A DNA stretch of 64,000 bases from Opitutia bacterium UBA4506 (lineage in GTDB: Bacteria; Verrucomicrobiota; Verrucomicrobiia; Opitutales; Puniceicoccaceae). Positions 36,607 through 44,786 of the stretch are shown here, piece by piece (the first letter of the stretch is position 1; every line of letters begins with the position of its first letter). The DNA lies in NCBI GenBank assembly GCA_002388665.1, contig DGMY01000075.1:42501-106500 (forward strand), in the 5' to 3' direction. The notes beneath the pieces were generated by a model. The model was not told the origin of the DNA, ran no database searches, and was given only the letters and a program-made list of their open reading frames with translations. Both the position numbers and the translations under genes were made by a program.

Positions 36607-38232
36607 CTATTTCTTAGCCTTCTTCCGGGCCATTGCCGCCTGCACGAAGGAGGCGAACAGAGGATGCGCCGAGTTTGGCTTCGATTGAAATTCCGGGTGG
36701 AACTGAACCCCGACAAACCATGGGTGATCCGCAACCTCGACAATCTCGACCAAATCGCGTTCCGGGTTGCGGCCGGCGACCCTGAGCCCCGCTTCCACCA
36801 ATTGATCGCGATAAGAGTTGTTGTACTCAAACCGATGACGATGCCGTTCTCTCACCAATGACTTCCCGTAGGCCTTGGCCGAATGGGTCCCCTCAGCGAC
36901 TTCACACTCGTAGGCCCCCAACCGCATTGAAGCCCCCTTGATGGTCATTCCCCGCTGCTCTTCCATCAAGTCGATCACAGGGTGTTCCGTCCGCACGTCA
37001 AATTCCGTACTATTGGCACCTTCCAGCTTCAAGACGTTCCGGGCAAACTCGATCACGGCCACCTGCATTCCCAGGCACAAACCGAAATATGGGATCCCGT
37101 ATTCACGGGCCAAGCGCACCGCCTCGATCTTGCCCTCGACCCCGCGGTCTCCGAAACCACCCGGGACTAAGATCCCGTCGAGATCCTGATATTCTTCGGG
37201 GACTCCGTCTTGTAATGTCTCCGAATCCACCCGGACAACCTCGATCCCGCAGTCGTTGGCGATGCCCCCATGAGTGAGCGATTCGTAGACCGACTTATAA
37301 GCGTCCTGCAGTTCGATATACTTACCGACGACACCGATCCGGACCCGACTCGCCGGATACTTAAGACGGCGGACTACATCCTGCCACTCTCCCATGTTCG
37401 GGCGCTCATCGGGCAGGTGAAGCCCCTTGACGACCAAAGTGTCTAGATTCTCCCGCTGCAGCATGAGCGGCAGCTCGTAGATGGAGGATTCAACATCCTG
37501 CTCCTCAACCACTGCGGCCTGTGGCACATTGCAAAATAGGCTGAGCTTTTGCCGCAACTCTCCGGGGATCGCTTCCTCGGTCCGGCAAATCAAAATATCA
37601 GGCTGGATACCGATCTCCCGCAACTTTGCCACACTCATCTGGCTCGGCTTACTCTTCAATTCGCCGGCGGCTTTCAAGTATGGGAGCAAAGTGACGTGAA
37701 CAAACAGTCGATTTTCCTGACCGATCTCCAACGAAAACTGCCGCATCGCCTCGAGAAACGGCAGTCCCTCGATGTCACCGATGGTGCCACCGATCTCAGT
37801 GATCAGGATGTCGACGTCCTCTCCGGCCGCGTAGATTCGCTCCTTGATCTCGTTGGTCACATGGGGAATGACCTGAACAGTCTTGCCGAGATAATCTCCC
37901 CGGCGCTCCTTCTGAATGACGGATTCGTAAATCTGCCCGGAGGTAAGATTGTTGAACCGAGAGAGATCGCATGAGGTAAACCGTTCGTAGTGACCGAGAT
38001 CCAGATCGGTTTCCGCGCCATCATTGAGGACATACACCTCGCCGTGCTGGAACGGGCTCATCGTCCCAGGGTCCACATTGAGGTAGGGATCGAACTTTTG
38101 AATCCTTACGGAAAAGCCCCGCTGCTCGAGCAAAGCACCCAAAGCCGCCGAGGTAAGCCCCTTCCCAAGGGAAGAAACTACTCCTCCAGTTACAAAAATA
38201 TATTTCCCAGCGGGCGCGCCTGATTCTGCCAT
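36607..38232 (-). CDS. pyrG: CTP synthase
   Basis: Makes CTP from UTP with glutamine as nitrogen donor. From the ATG at 38232 the protein has about 541 residues: synthetase domain with KYIFVTGGVVSSLGKGLTSA, KFDPYLNVDPGTMSPFQHGE, and GGTIGDIEGLPFLEAMRQ; then the glutamine amidotransferase domain with the nucleophile cysteine in PYFGLCLGMQVAVIEFARN and the catalytic HPEF near the C terminus. The upstream in-frame start (38286) adds 18 atypical residues. It heads a run with cysC, cysD and cysN. Confidence 0.97.
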   Translation of the reverse strand: MAESGAPAGKYIFVTGGVVSSLGKGLTSAALGALLEQRGFSVRIQKFDPYLNVDPGTMSPFQHGEVYVLNDGAETDLDLGHYERFTSCDLSRFNNLTSGQIYESVIQKERRGDYLGKTVQVIPHVTNEIKERIYAAGEDVDILITEIGGTIGDIEGLPFLEAMRQFSLEIGQENRLFVHVTLLPYLKAAGELKSKPSQMSVAKLREIGIQPDILICRTEEAIPGELRQKLSLFCNVPQAAVVEEQDVESSIYELPLMLQRENLDTLVVKGLHLPDERPNMGEWQDVVRRLKYPASRVRIGVVGKYIELQDAYKSVYESLTHGGIANDCGIEVVRVDSETLQDGVPEEYQDLDGILVPGGFGDRGVEGKIEAVRLAREYGIPYFGLCLGMQVAVIEFARNVLKLEGANSTEFDVRTEHPVIDLMEEQRGMTIKGASMRLGAYECEVAEGTHSAKAYGKSLVRERHRHRFEYNNSYRDQLVEAGLRVAGRNPERDLVEIVEVADHPWFVGVQFHPEFQSKPNSAHPLFASFVQAAMARKKAKK

Positions 38233-38461
38233 GGAACACGCTTTTGCCCAATCGCTGGCAGGAACGCAACCCCTAGCGAATCTCAATGCAACTTTTTCTT
38301 CCCCCAGCCCATCTTTGGCCCACCCAGCAGACCTGCTCCCATACCCCGACTCCTTTTACTACCTATTCAGAACGATCTATTAAGATGTAAAAATCGCCTC
38401 CAAGCCCACTGTCTGCTCGCCTTACGGCCAGTTTTTTACAATTACCCATCAGCACCAGACC
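38233..38461. other. Intergenic region between pyrG and a membrane-protein gene
   Basis: 229 bases between divergent genes with no coding sequence I can support; promoter elements for both sides are presumably here but I cannot point to them. Confidence 0.4.
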
Positions 38462-39001
38462 ATGACTTGGAACACCCAATTCCGCACCTTCTTTGAGAAC
38501 CTATTCGGAGAACCCCAAGGCAGCGCTCCATTTTTTACGATCAGTTGCGTCGCCCTCGGCAGCCTGATCCTGTTTTCTTGGATCATAACGAACTTCGTCA
38601 GCGATGGCCGCAAAGGCCCATTTCGCTCTTTTTTCGCCCAAGCCCTCCCCGGGCTCGCCGCGCTGCTGGGCTGGATTGGAACCCGTATCTACGCCGGCCC
38701 CCACATTCAGCCCTCATCCCCGCTGCAAACACTTCTGCCCATCCTGGGGGCGATCATAGCGGCTCTCGTGGTGAGCGGGTTCACGGCAAGGCGCCTCGCG
38801 GGAACCTCTGTAAAGAGCGGGATTGTCTCCCTCGTCCTCACCTATGCAGTCGTCACCGGAGTGATCTACCTCGGAGGCTCGCTGGTCAGAGATATGGACT
38901 CCAGTCTCACTCAACTGGAAAAGAAAAAGGAACAACGGGACAACGATACCCGCTCAATCATCGAGAACAAAGACTCCGGGATCAGCCACTCCACCTACTA
39001 G
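38462..39001 (+). CDS. Hypothetical membrane protein
   Basis: 179-residue protein with three to four predicted transmembrane segments (FFTISCVALGSLILFSWIIT, ALPGLAALLGWIGTRIYAG, LLPILGAIIAALVVSGFTA, IVSLVLTYAVVTGVIYLGG) followed by a charged cytoplasmic tail (LEKKKEQRDNDTRSIIENK). No family recognised. It is the first of three genes on the plus strand (38.4-40.3 kb) with unclear roles. Confidence 0.6.
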   Translation: MTWNTQFRTFFENLFGEPQGSAPFFTISCVALGSLILFSWIITNFVSDGRKGPFRSFFAQALPGLAALLGWIGTRIYAGPHIQPSSPLQTLLPILGAIIAALVVSGFTARRLAGTSVKSGIVSLVLTYAVVTGVIYLGGSLVRDMDSSLTQLEKKKEQRDNDTRSIIENKDSGISHSTY

Positions 39002-39119
39002 GCGACCTTTTCGCTTCCGGGAGGCACCACCGCCAAACCTTCGTCCCGCTTCCTGTTCTGGCTTGAACCGCCAAACCTCCCCACCCATCATTCTCCGATG
39101 AAGGCAGACGAGGAACGCA

Positions 39120-39740
39120 GTGGCAGGATTTGATGAAAATATAGTTCGGGAATATTTCGAGCTGAACGGATTTCTGGTCCGACAGTTGCGAAAATATCAG
39201 GTACAGGCGCGGAAGAAGCGGGCCGACGAGGAGATCGATCTCCTCGTGTATAATCCCGCGCCCGAAGAACCGAGCGCCTCAAGGGGGTTTCAATTGTTTT
39301 CGGGCGATATCCAGTCCGTCCACCGCGCTTTGGTCGTAGTGAAAGGTTGGCACACTTCTTCCTTCACTCCACGTATGCTCAAGCAGAGTAGCAAGATTTT
39401 CGACTTCCTCAAAAAGGATGTCCTCGACGCAGTAGAGAAGTACTTCACGGAAGACGAGGACCTCATTGGCAAGGTCGACCCGGTGACCCGAATCCTCGTG
39501 CTACCGGGGCTCCCTTCAACGGATCCTCACCGCGAAGAATCCATCCAGCTCCTGAAAGATCACGGAATCGACTTTATCATTACTTTCCGCACAATCTTGG
39601 AAAACTTGCTTCAGGGCATTGAAGCGAACTATAGCTATCAAAAATCTGAAGCACTTCATCTTCTCCGACTTCTAAAGATCTACGACATGGTCAAGGCCCC
39701 CCAGATGGAACTCTTTTCTGACGACCGCAGACGCCGTTAA
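39120..39740 (+). CDS. Uncharacterised protein with a possible PD-(D/E)XK nuclease-like core
   Basis: 206-residue protein starting at a GTG (39120). Residues 8-70 read like a nuclease-type alpha/beta core: an N-terminal helix with E (VREYFELNGF), then RADEEIDLLVYN (acidic, EID) and a later strand ALVVVKGWH whose lysine could complete a PD-(D/E)XK signature. The remainder contains helices and LVLPGLPSTDP. This is a weak, by-eye resemblance, not a family match. It sits between a membrane protein and a four-helix-bundle-like protein. Confidence 0.6.
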   Translation: MAGFDENIVREYFELNGFLVRQLRKYQVQARKKRADEEIDLLVYNPAPEEPSASRGFQLFSGDIQSVHRALVVVKGWHTSSFTPRMLKQSSKIFDFLKKDVLDAVEKYFTEDEDLIGKVDPVTRILVLPGLPSTDPHREESIQLLKDHGIDFIITFRTILENLLQGIEANYSYQKSEALHLLRLLKIYDMVKAPQMELFSDDRRRR

Positions 39741-39779
39741 CCCTCCAAGGATCTTCAACCTTCTCCCAACCCGAACACC

Positions 39780-40322
39780 ATGCCATACAAGAACTTCGTT
39801 GACTACCCTCTCTGGAAAGAAGGAGCTGATCTGGCCGATGCCATCTTCGACTTCAGCCGCGCCATTGAGGACTTCCCGATTCGGAACCGTATCACCGGCG
39901 CCGGTGTCGAAATTCCGTTTCTTCTCGGCGAAGCCGCTCAGTCCGTATCCGATGAACAGATGCGCGACATCCTCTGGAAGGTGGAAGACCCGATCAACGA
40001 GCTGCGCAGTGTCCTCACCGAAGCGAAGGAACAAGGGTTCGCCCCGGAAGCCGACTTCGAGGCGATGCAGGAGCGATGCCGCGACCTCTTCCAAAAGGTC
40101 CATTCGGAGGCTTCCGAGCTTTCCCGGAAAGATATTCCCGTCGCCGATACAGGCGCTGAAGAGTCCGACCCGGAACTCGCAGCGGAACCCATGATCAAGG
40201 AGGCGGCTGAAGAGTCCAAAACCATCTCCCCCACCGCAGCCGCTACGCCGACCCCTACTCCACCCAAATCTGCTTCCGCCCCGCAGCAGGACAACTCTGC
40301 AGCTCCCAATAACGAGGACTGA
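39780..40322 (+). CDS. Four-helix-bundle (23S rRNA IVP-like) protein with disordered tail
   Basis: 180-residue protein. Residues 5-110 follow the pattern of small four-helix-bundle proteins linked to 23S rRNA intervening sequences: DYPLWKEGADLADAIFDF, an RNRITGAGVEIPFLLGEAA segment and VEDPINELRSVLTEAKEQGF. The C-terminal ~65 residues are low-complexity, rich in Ala, Pro and Thr (ATPTPTPPKSASAPQQ), and probably disordered. It is not located within an rRNA gene here. Function unknown. Confidence 0.55.
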   Translation: MPYKNFVDYPLWKEGADLADAIFDFSRAIEDFPIRNRITGAGVEIPFLLGEAAQSVSDEQMRDILWKVEDPINELRSVLTEAKEQGFAPEADFEAMQERCRDLFQKVHSEASELSRKDIPVADTGAEESDPELAAEPMIKEAAEESKTISPTAAATPTPTPPKSASAPQQDNSAAPNNED

Positions 40323-40361
40323 GATTTCCAGCGTTTGGCGTCACCCGAGTTCTTTCCGAAA

Positions 40362-41246
40362 TCAGTCTCGTTCCACGCATTTTGCCACCTCCAGAAAAGC
40401 GCTCATCGCGTGCGTCATACTCGACTGCCTCGACCAGGCAAAGCTGATACAGCGGTGCTGTGGGATCGGGTCGATGGAGCGAAACTCCACTTTTCTCTGC
40501 CGCAAATACGGTAACGCCATTCGCGGGGTCAGCGAAAGCCCGAGGCCGATCTCCACCAGCGCCAGGACGGTGTCCAGCTGGGAACTTTCAATCCTCACTT
40601 CGGGTTCGATCTGCGCTCTCTGGCACAACTGCAGGGCCTGGCCCCGCAAACAATGGGCCTCTTTCATCAAGACCAGAGGGTGCTCCGCCAACGCCGACAG
40701 CGATACCGTCTCGCGCTCCGCGAGTTCATGCCCCACCGGCAAGGTGGCCATCAACTCATCATCGCAAAACTTCTGAAAGGCCCACTCGTCGCCCAACAAC
40801 GGTGGACTGACCAGGGCCAAATCCAAGTCTCCGCGCCGCATCATCTTCAACAATTCATGCGTTGGCTCCTCCGAGACATCAAACTGCAGATTCGGGTAGG
40901 TCCGCCTCGCGGCCCCAATTAGCGGCGACAACAGATACGGTGCCACCGTCGGGATAGCCCCCAACCTCAGACGCCCCCGGACTTCCCCCGAGAAACTCTC
41001 AGCCTCCGCCTTCGCCCCATCAATCTCCTGCAGAATTCGAACCGCCCGCGGGAAAAAGCGCTCTCCAAAACTTGTCGGTCCCGTCCCCCTCTTGCGCCGC
41101 TGCAATAAGGGTTCGTTCAACTCCTCCTCCAATTTACGAATCTGGTGGCTCAAGGTCGGTTGTGTCACATGGCAACGCTCAGCCGCCCGCGTGAAGTTAC
41201 CCAATCTCACCACCTCTACAAAATATCTCAACTGATGAATTTCCAT
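40362..41246 (-). CDS. oxyR: OxyR-type LysR regulator
   Basis: 294-residue LysR-family activator with an N-terminal winged helix-turn-helix (LRYFVEVVRLGNFTRAAERC and TQPTLSHQIRKLEEELN). The effector domain contains EAHCLRGQALQLCQRA, with the two redox cysteines at residues 199 and 208, the same positions as in E. coli OxyR. It is divergent from katA, the usual OxyR target. The start codon overlaps a good OxyR-like site, which suggests autoregulation. Confidence 0.92.
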   Translation of the reverse strand: MEIHQLRYFVEVVRLGNFTRAAERCHVTQPTLSHQIRKLEEELNEPLLQRRKRGTGPTSFGERFFPRAVRILQEIDGAKAEAESFSGEVRGRLRLGAIPTVAPYLLSPLIGAARRTYPNLQFDVSEEPTHELLKMMRRGDLDLALVSPPLLGDEWAFQKFCDDELMATLPVGHELAERETVSLSALAEHPLVLMKEAHCLRGQALQLCQRAQIEPEVRIESSQLDTVLALVEIGLGLSLTPRMALPYLRQRKVEFRSIDPIPQHRCISFAWSRQSSMTHAMSAFLEVAKCVERD

Positions 41247-41259
41247 AGACAGTATCTAT
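41245..41259. promoter_or_regulatory. OxyR-like binding site overlapping the oxyR start
   Basis: The 15-mer ATAGACAGTATCTAT matches the OxyR motif ATAGnTnnnAnCTAT at all but one fixed position. It begins 1 base before the end of the oxyR start codon. The second half-site is poor. Its position in the oxyR-katA intergenic region could serve both genes. Confidence 0.55.
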
Positions 41260-41345
41260 AATCTTTATGAACAACTAATATTTCCTTAATCAATCCATTT
41301 CTGCTAGTATGGAGTCACACAAGGGCTGATTGAGGATGGCACTTA

Positions 41346-41366
41346 CCGGCATTCTCAGGATGCCGG
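41346..41366 (+). promoter_or_regulatory. Leader hairpin upstream of katA
   Basis: Perfect 7-bp stem CCGGCAT / ATGCCGG around TCTCAGG, with flanking ATGG and CCAT extending the pairing, 41 bases upstream of the katA ATG. No T-tract follows, so it is unlikely to be a terminator; possibly an mRNA-stability or regulatory element. Confidence 0.45.
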
Positions 41367-41406
41367 CCATACTCTTCCCACACCGATTTATCCAAACCCA
41401 AACACT

Positions 41407-42879
41407 ATGAGCGACCCACGACCCACCCTCACTACAACCGGCGGCAACCCGATTGCTGACAACCAAAACTCGCTGACAGCTGGAAACCGCGGTCCATTGC
41501 TCATGCAGGACTACCAACTGCTCGAGAAGTTAGCGCACCAGAATCGCGAGCGCATCCCAGAAAGAACAGTTCACGCCAAAGGGTCTGGGGCTTACGGGAA
41601 GCTCACAATTACCCACGACATCACTCAGTACACCAAAGCGGCCGTCTTCTCGGAGATTGGCAAAGAGACCGAGTGTTTCCTACGTTTCTCGACAGTTGCC
41701 GGAGAGCGAGGAGCTGCCGACGCCGAGCGCGACGTCCGTGGATTCGCCCTAAAGTTCTACACCGAGGAGGGGAACTGGGACCTCGTGGGCAACAACACCC
41801 CCGTCTTTTTCGTCCGCGACCCATACAAATTCCCCGACTTCATTCACACCCAAAAGCGCCACCCCCGCACCAACTTGCGCAACATGACAGCCGCATGGGA
41901 CTTTTGGTCACTCAGCCCTGAGAGCCTGCACCAGGTGACCATTCTCATGTCCGATCGCGGCCTCCCCCGCGGCTATCGCCACGTCAACGGTTACGGCAGT
42001 CACACCTACAGCTTTCTCAACGCACAGGACGAACGCTTCTGGGTGAAATTCCATTTCAAGACCCTCCAAGGAATCGAGAACCTCAGCAACGAAGAGGCAG
42101 CCGCCATTGTTGCAGAGGATCGTGAAAGCTCCCAGCGGGATCTTTTCGAGGCCATTGAGAACGGCGACTACCCACGCTGGCGGGTATGTGTACAGATCAT
42201 GCCCGAGAAGGAAGCCGAAACCTTCCGCTGGAACCCATTCGATTTGACCAAGGTGTGGCCACACAAAGACTACCCATTGATCGATGTGGGCACCTTGGAG
42301 CTCAACCGGAACCCGGAGAACTACTTCGCAGAAGTCGAACAGTCTTCCTTCAGCCCGTCGAACATCGTACCCGGCATTGGATTCTCGCCTGACAAGATGC
42401 TGCAGGCGCGCATCTTCTCGTACGCAGACTCTCATCGGTACCGGATCGGCACTCACTATGAGATGCTCCCCATCAATCGCCCCAAAGCCGCATCGGTAAA
42501 CCACTACCACGCCGACGGGCCCATGCGCTTCGATGCGCCCCGCGGCACCGAAGCCTATTACGAGCCCAACAGCTTTGGCGGCCCCGTCCAAAAGGAGCAA
42601 TACGCCGAACCTCCACTCAAAGTATCCGGCGACGCTGACCGGTACAACCACCGCGACGGCAACGACGACTACACGCAGGCCGGCGATCTCTTCCGTATCA
42701 TGAGCGATGACCAGAAAGAGCAGCTCTTCAACAACATTGCTGGGAGTATGGAGGGAGTTCCCTCCGAGATCATCGAACGGCAACTCGCCCACTTCGATCA
42801 AGCCGACCCCGCCTACGGGGCCGGAGTTCGCCGAGCGCTGGCCACACCGAACGAGGGCGCACGCCCGGTCGAGAAATAA
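41407..42879 (+). CDS. katA: Heme catalase (small-subunit, clade 3-like)
   Basis: Breaks down hydrogen peroxide. The 490-residue protein has the catalytic His in RIPERTVHAKGSGAYG, the Asn in VGNNTPVFFVRD, and the proximal heme Tyr block RIFSYADSHRYRIG. The size and NADPH-binding core match clade 3 (small) catalases. It is divergent from oxyR, and an ankyrin gene follows on the same strand. A large antisense frame within this gene (about 41908-43311) is rejected. Confidence 0.97.
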   Translation: MSDPRPTLTTTGGNPIADNQNSLTAGNRGPLLMQDYQLLEKLAHQNRERIPERTVHAKGSGAYGKLTITHDITQYTKAAVFSEIGKETECFLRFSTVAGERGAADAERDVRGFALKFYTEEGNWDLVGNNTPVFFVRDPYKFPDFIHTQKRHPRTNLRNMTAAWDFWSLSPESLHQVTILMSDRGLPRGYRHVNGYGSHTYSFLNAQDERFWVKFHFKTLQGIENLSNEEAAAIVAEDRESSQRDLFEAIENGDYPRWRVCVQIMPEKEAETFRWNPFDLTKVWPHKDYPLIDVGTLELNRNPENYFAEVEQSSFSPSNIVPGIGFSPDKMLQARIFSYADSHRYRIGTHYEMLPINRPKAASVNHYHADGPMRFDAPRGTEAYYEPNSFGGPVQKEQYAEPPLKVSGDADRYNHRDGNDDYTQAGDLFRIMSDDQKEQLFNNIAGSMEGVPSEIIERQLAHFDQADPAYGAGVRRALATPNEGARPVEK

Positions 42880-42897
42880 CGAAAGAGCCTTCCCCTT

Positions 42898-42929
42898 GGG
42901 ACGCTCAACGACACACCGTTGAGCGTCCC
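42898..42929 (+). promoter_or_regulatory. Perfect hairpin between katA and the ankyrin gene
   Basis: 13-bp perfect stem GGGACGCTCAACG / CGTTGAGCGTCCC around the loop ACACAC, 18 bases after the katA stop. No T-run follows, so it is not a classic terminator; it may limit readthrough or protect the katA mRNA 3' end. Confidence 0.6.
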
Positions 42930-42951
42930 TCCAACGAGAGAATACCCAACT

Positions 42952-43455
42952 ATGAACGCGACCGTCACAGCCCAGGAAGAACAACGCTACACCGAACTCC
43001 AAGAGATCGCTCTCAACGCAGCTCGAACCGGTGAAATCGAGATACTGCGTTCGATGATTCAATCCGGCCTTCCGGTTGATCTCAAAGACAACAAGGGAAA
43101 CACTCTCCTCATGCTTGCAGCATACAATGAACAGCCCGGGGCCGTTCGCTGTCTCCTTGAGGAAGGCGCCCGCGTTGACGAGAGAAACGACCGCGGCCAA
43201 ACGCCCCTCGGCGGAGTCGCCTTCAAGGGATACACGCCTATTGCCCGCCAATTGATTGAAGGTGGAGCCAATCCCGCCGCAGATCAGGGTGGAGGCATGA
43301 CTCCTCTCCACTACGCCTCGATGTTCGGTCGCAGCGACACCGAAGAATACCTCAAAACGGTCGGAGCGGATCCCAAAGCCCGAAGCCGGTGGGGAATGTC
43401 CTCGAACCTACTCTCAAAATTCGGCTCAGTCGTCCGAACCGTTCGCGGGAACTAA
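42952..43455 (+). CDS. Ankyrin-repeat protein (AnkB-like)
   Basis: 167-residue protein with four ankyrin repeats: LLEEGARVDERNDRGQTPLG, QLIEGGANPAADQGGGMTPL, and flanking degenerate units (SGLPVDLKDNKGNTLLMLAA, KGYTPIARQL). The start is the ATG at 42952, after the katA 3' hairpin. A similar catalase-ankyrin pairing is known in Pseudomonas aeruginosa, where AnkB supports full catalase activity. That functional link is inferred from neighbourhood here. No signal peptide. Confidence 0.85.
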   Translation: MNATVTAQEEQRYTELQEIALNAARTGEIEILRSMIQSGLPVDLKDNKGNTLLMLAAYNEQPGAVRCLLEEGARVDERNDRGQTPLGGVAFKGYTPIARQLIEGGANPAADQGGGMTPLHYASMFGRSDTEEYLKTVGADPKARSRWGMSSNLLSKFGSVVRTVRGN

Positions 43456-43494
43456 GAGCGATTCCACTGAAAGAACGCGGCGGGTCTGCGAGCC

Positions 43495-44139
43495 TCATCT
43501 CACCATGAGCCGCACGAACTTGGTTTGCGTCAAACCGGCGCCGTTGGAAAACATCACCTGAATCTCTTCGCGAAGCGGCGGCTCCCAATCCAATGGTGTA
43601 ACGATCAAGGTAATGGGCTTTCCCTCCTGTGGCGGGGCAACCTCTACCGAAAAGGGCAACTCTTTGGAGGGAGGAACCAGCGCCCACGAAACTCCATCCA
43701 TCATCTCAAGACGCACCGAACGCTCTTCCGTCTCACCCTCCCTCCAGAGAAGAACCAGCGGTCGAATGACACCCAACTCGGGGACTTCGGTTGTCATGGT
43801 AAGTCGAGTGACTTCTTCCGGGTTCTCGTCTGTGACGACCTCCAGCACTCGCTTTTGTTTCCCCTTCCGGTTCCCCACAGTAAAGACCAAGCGGACCTCT
43901 CCCGACTCGCCGGGATCCAACACCTTGTCCTCCATCTCTGCGACCAGGCAATTACAAGAAACCGAGAGTTTCAGTACCTCAACGGGGACCTCTCCCTCGT
44001 TCTCCACGGCAAACACTGCGACGACCTCTTCCTGCCCCACCTCGCATGGCACCTCAATCGTTGTCTGTTCCCATCGCAATTGGGAGGCAGAACACAGCAG
44101 AGGGGAAATCCCACCAAGAATGAAACACAACGCTTTCAT
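43495..44139 (-). CDS. DUF1573 domain protein
   Basis: 214-residue exported protein with a signal peptide (MKALCFILGGISPLLCSA) and a DUF1573 body: VSCNCLVAEMEDKVLDPGES, VRLVFTVGNRKGKQKRVLEV, VTRLTMTTEVPELG. The family is common in Verrucomicrobia and Planctomycetes and is of unknown function. It is convergent with the ankyrin gene. Confidence 0.85.
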   Translation of the reverse strand: MKALCFILGGISPLLCSASQLRWEQTTIEVPCEVGQEEVVAVFAVENEGEVPVEVLKLSVSCNCLVAEMEDKVLDPGESGEVRLVFTVGNRKGKQKRVLEVVTDENPEEVTRLTMTTEVPELGVIRPLVLLWREGETEERSVRLEMMDGVSWALVPPSKELPFSVEVAPPQEGKPITLIVTPLDWEPPLREEIQVMFSNGAGLTQTKFVRLMVR

Positions 44140-44464
44140 CGAAAAAGAACTCGTAGGAAGTGTCTACCTAGAGTCGAAATGAAATGCAACGCTGAGGAGC
44201 AAAATACGAACACCCCTATCCGACTCAGCAGCGAAATTTCCACTCCGGAGGGCCCCCTTACCCCCAGGCTCTTCACGCATCGATATCGAACACACAGTTG
44301 CCGTTTGCGTGGCATAGACTCCAAATCAGCAGCATATTTCCCACAAAACCTCCGACCTATTGGCATCCTCTAAAAGAATGAGGGCACAGCCCTTCTCAAA
44401 AAATTATTTTCTGCTAGGTTTGTTTGTAGCGAAAGAATTCAACCAAACGAAAAGGAATCCAGAT
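44140..44464. other. Intergenic region upstream of the small lipoprotein gene
   Basis: 325 bases without a supportable gene. It carries the promoters for the divergent DUF1573 and lipoprotein genes. I see no repeat, tRNA or terminator here; the 3' part is AT-rich (about 44390-44460), as expected for a promoter. Confidence 0.4.
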
Positions 44465-44674
44465 ATGAAACAGACACAAAAAGCACTCAAACTCCTCGCA
44501 CTCCTCCTCACTATCGGAGGAACTTCATTCTTCCTCGCAGGTTGTGACAGCAACATGGAAGACGCTGCCGAAAATACCGGTGACGCTATTGAAAACGCAG
44601 CTGACGAAACCACCGATGCTGTGAAAGATGCCGCCGAAAACACTGGCGACGCCGTCGAAGACGCAACCAACTAA
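44465..44674 (+). CDS. Small lipoprotein with amphipathic repeats
   Basis: 69-residue protein: lipobox LAGC (residues 24-27), then an acidic repeat region built from DAAENTGDA / DETTDAVKDA-like units of about 11 residues, predicted to form amphipathic helices. A good ribosome-binding site (AAAGGA) precedes the ATG at 44465. The mature part resembles LEA-like or apolipoprotein-type repeats; no family claimed. A strong terminator follows. Confidence 0.75.
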   Translation: MKQTQKALKLLALLLTIGGTSFFLAGCDSNMEDAAENTGDAIENAADETTDAVKDAAENTGDAVEDATN

Positions 44675-44723
44675 TCTCTCCTCCAACCCGCTTCCTACAC
44701 TTACCCAAGTGTAGAAGAAAAAT

Positions 44724-44753
44724 AGCTCCGGCCCTGATGGGCCGGAGCTTTTT
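44724..44753. terminator. Bidirectional rho-independent terminator
   Basis: 11-bp stem AGCTCCGGCCC / GGGCCGGAGCT around TGAT (44724-44749), flanked by TTTT on the right and AAAAAT on the left. It can end transcription of the small lipoprotein gene and, on the other strand, of the efflux operon. Confidence 0.9.
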
Positions 44754-44786
44754 CGTATTCAAATTTTAGTGACTCCGAGACAAATC

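Noticed and set aside
41908..43311. 467-codon minus-strand frame within katA and the ankyrin gene
   Set aside because: Antisense to two clear genes; sequence is not gene-like and reflects codon bias.
43525..44373. 282-codon plus-strand frame over the DUF1573 gene
   Set aside because: Antisense to DUF1573, which has a signal peptide and family motifs.
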